The notes below the pieces were generated by a model that worked only from the letters and a program-made list of their open reading frames with translations, was not told where the DNA came from and made no database searches. Of a stretch of 64,000 nucleotides of DNA, positions 63,008 through 64,000 are shown piece after piece. Numbering within the stretch: position 1 is the stretch's first letter; every line of letters starts with the position of its first letter. Source of the stretch: Mycobacterium paraffinicum (GTDB lineage: Bacteria > Actinomycetota > Actinomycetes > Mycobacteriales > Mycobacteriaceae). The DNA is taken from the NCBI RefSeq assembly GCF_001907675.1, contig NZ_MPNT01000005.1, forward strand, positions 1-64,000. Reading direction: 5' to 3'. The position numbers and the translations under genes were made by a program.

Positions 63008-64000
63008 ATGACCGCCCCGATCTGGATCGCCTTTCCGCCCGAGGTGCACTCGACCCTGCTCAGCAGCGGCCCCGGACCCGGGCCGATGCTCGCTGCGGCA
63101 GCGACGTGGTCGTCGATGAGCAGCCAATACGCCGAGGCCGCAGAGGAACTGACCGGGCTGCTGGGCGCCGTGCAGAGCGGCGCGTGGGAGGGGCCCAGCG
63201 CCGAACAGTACGTTGCGGCCCACGCCCCGTATCTGGCCTGGCTGCTGGAGGGCTCCGCCAAGAGCGCGACGGCCGCGGCGCTGCACGAGACGGCGGCCGG
63301 GGCTTACACCGCGGCGCTGGCTGCCATGCCGACGATGCCCGAACTCGCGGCCAACCACGCGACGCATGCCGCGCTGGTGGCGACGAACTTCTTCGGCATC
63401 AACACCATTCCGATCGCCGTGAACGAGGCCGACTATGCGCGCATGTGGGTGCAAGCCGCCACGACGATGACCTCCTACCAAGTGACCGCAGAATCCGCGC
63501 TCGCCGCGGTGCCCGCCACCACGGCTGCGCCCACGATCGTCACCCCCGGCGCGGAGGCGAGCGTCGCGACGGTGCAGGCCGCCGACACCCAGCAGCAGGC
63601 CACCCGGACCTACCCGTCCTGGCAGGATCAGCTGACCGCGTGGTTGCAGCAGTACACGAAGAATTTCGCGTGGCCGGTTTCCAAGGACCTCAATCCCGGT
63701 GGCTGGCCGTTTCCGCCGGTGCCGTTCGTCAACGGCCTCGCCTCGTTCTTCGGTCAGCTGGGCTTCTCGCCGGCGCTTTCCAGCGCCCTGGGCTGGGCGA
63801 TTTTTCACACCCTGATGATCTTCTGGCCCTTCATGCAGGCCGCCATCCAGATGGCGGTGGTGCTGGCGCCGATGGTTGTTTCGGTCCTGGGCGCCGCCGC
63901 GGCGGGGGGAGCGGCGGCCGCTGTCACCGCGATCAGCGTCGCGGCCCCGCTGTCGGCCGCCGCACCGCTGCCGGCGCCCGCCGCCGCGGCGGCACCCTTG
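63008..64000 (+). CDS. PPE family protein, 5' part
   Basis: The gene runs off the window after 331 residues. The N-terminal PPE domain (1-180) starts [20 protein letters not shown] with PPE at residues 10-12, carries the WXG-type turn [12 protein letters not shown] and the [38 protein letters not shown] block. After it come a Thr/Ala-rich linker and a segment with [22 protein letters not shown] proteins are exported by ESX systems, usually paired with a PE protein; no PE gene is seen upstream. Subfamily cannot be told because the C-terminus is missing. The 134 bases before it hold no evident gene. Confidence 0.93.
   Translation, partial: MTAPIWIAFPPEVHSTLLSSGPGPGPMLAAAATWSSMSSQYAEAAEELTGLLGAVQSGAWEGPSAEQYVAAHAPYLAWLLEGSAKSATAAALHETAAGAYTAALAAMPTMPELAANHATHAALVATNFFGINTIPIAVNEADYARMWVQAATTMTSYQVTAESALAAVPATTAAPTIVTPGAEASVATVQAADTQQQATRTYPSWQDQLTAWLQQYTKNFAWPVSKDLNPGGWPFPPVPFVNGLASFFGQLGFSPALSSALGWAIFHTLMIFWPFMQAAIQMAVVLAPMVVSVLGAAAAGGAAAAVTAISVAAPLSAAAPLPAPAAAAAPL

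Overview
The window is chromosomal DNA of a high-GC actinobacterium, almost certainly a non-tuberculous Mycobacterium. The evidence is an mce operon, a PPE gene, mycothiol synthesis (mshC), the Pup-proteasome locus, a CpnT-like secreted toxin, and gene order matching (inverted) the Rv2139-Rv2069 stretch of M. tuberculosis H37Rv as I remember it. References to H37Rv are from memory, not from an alignment.

Layout. 1-9.4 kb: tail of an HNH/13E12-type protein, then pyrD, a DUF5703 gene and lppL, a small conserved gene, a histidine phosphatase, DUF3090 and SCO1664-family genes, cysQ, mshC, an SDR and a PAC2 protein. 9.4-13.6 kb: metH, of the long E. coli-like type, behind a leader that folds as an S-adenosylhomocysteine (SAH) riboswitch. 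13.6-24.9 kb: a complete mce operon on the minus strand (yrbEA, yrbEB, mceA-F, an Mce-associated protein, an MPT64-like secreted protein) with a divergent TetR gene. It lies between metH and hisE. 25-28.8 kb: hisE, hisG, a TetR gene, a DUF4126 membrane protein and a flavin disulfide oxidoreductase. 28.9-33.2 kb: a DEAD-box helicase, a RecB-like Fe-S nuclease, the tRNA m1A58 methyltransferase, DUF503 and lppK. 33.5-44.5 kb: the Pup-proteasome region (mpa, two accessory genes, dop-pup-prcB-prcA, pafA, pafBC). 44.6-51.8 kb: tatA, tatC, helY, a Gln/Pro-rich membrane protein, a 5'-3' exonuclease and pepE. 51.8-57.6 kb: an accessory stretch with a large serine hydrolase, a CpnT-like protein ending in an ADP-ribosyltransferase domain, and two small paralogous genes. 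57.6-61.5 kb: a biliverdin reductase-like protein, an SDR and cobL-cobM-cobK. 61.5-64 kb: sigC, in frame with an upstream zinc-finger membrane protein, and the start of a PPE gene.

How the parts work together. Dop deamidates Pup, PafA conjugates it, Mpa unfolds the tagged protein and PrcBA degrades it; PafBC is a transcription regulator encoded alongside. MetH needs cobalamin, and cobLMK encode cobalamin-synthesis steps. TatA and TatC form most of a Tat translocase. YrbEA/YrbEB and MceA-F form an envelope lipid importer.

The strongest candidates for something new are the ADP-ribosylating CpnT-like toxin with its duplicated small downstream genes, the SAH riboswitch in front of an E. coli-type metH (with a switch mechanism readable from the sequence), and the anti-sigma-like/SigC in-frame fusion. 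Many genes start 6-8 bases after a TANNNT box and lack a Shine-Dalgarno sequence, which points to leaderless mRNAs; I used this to choose starts.
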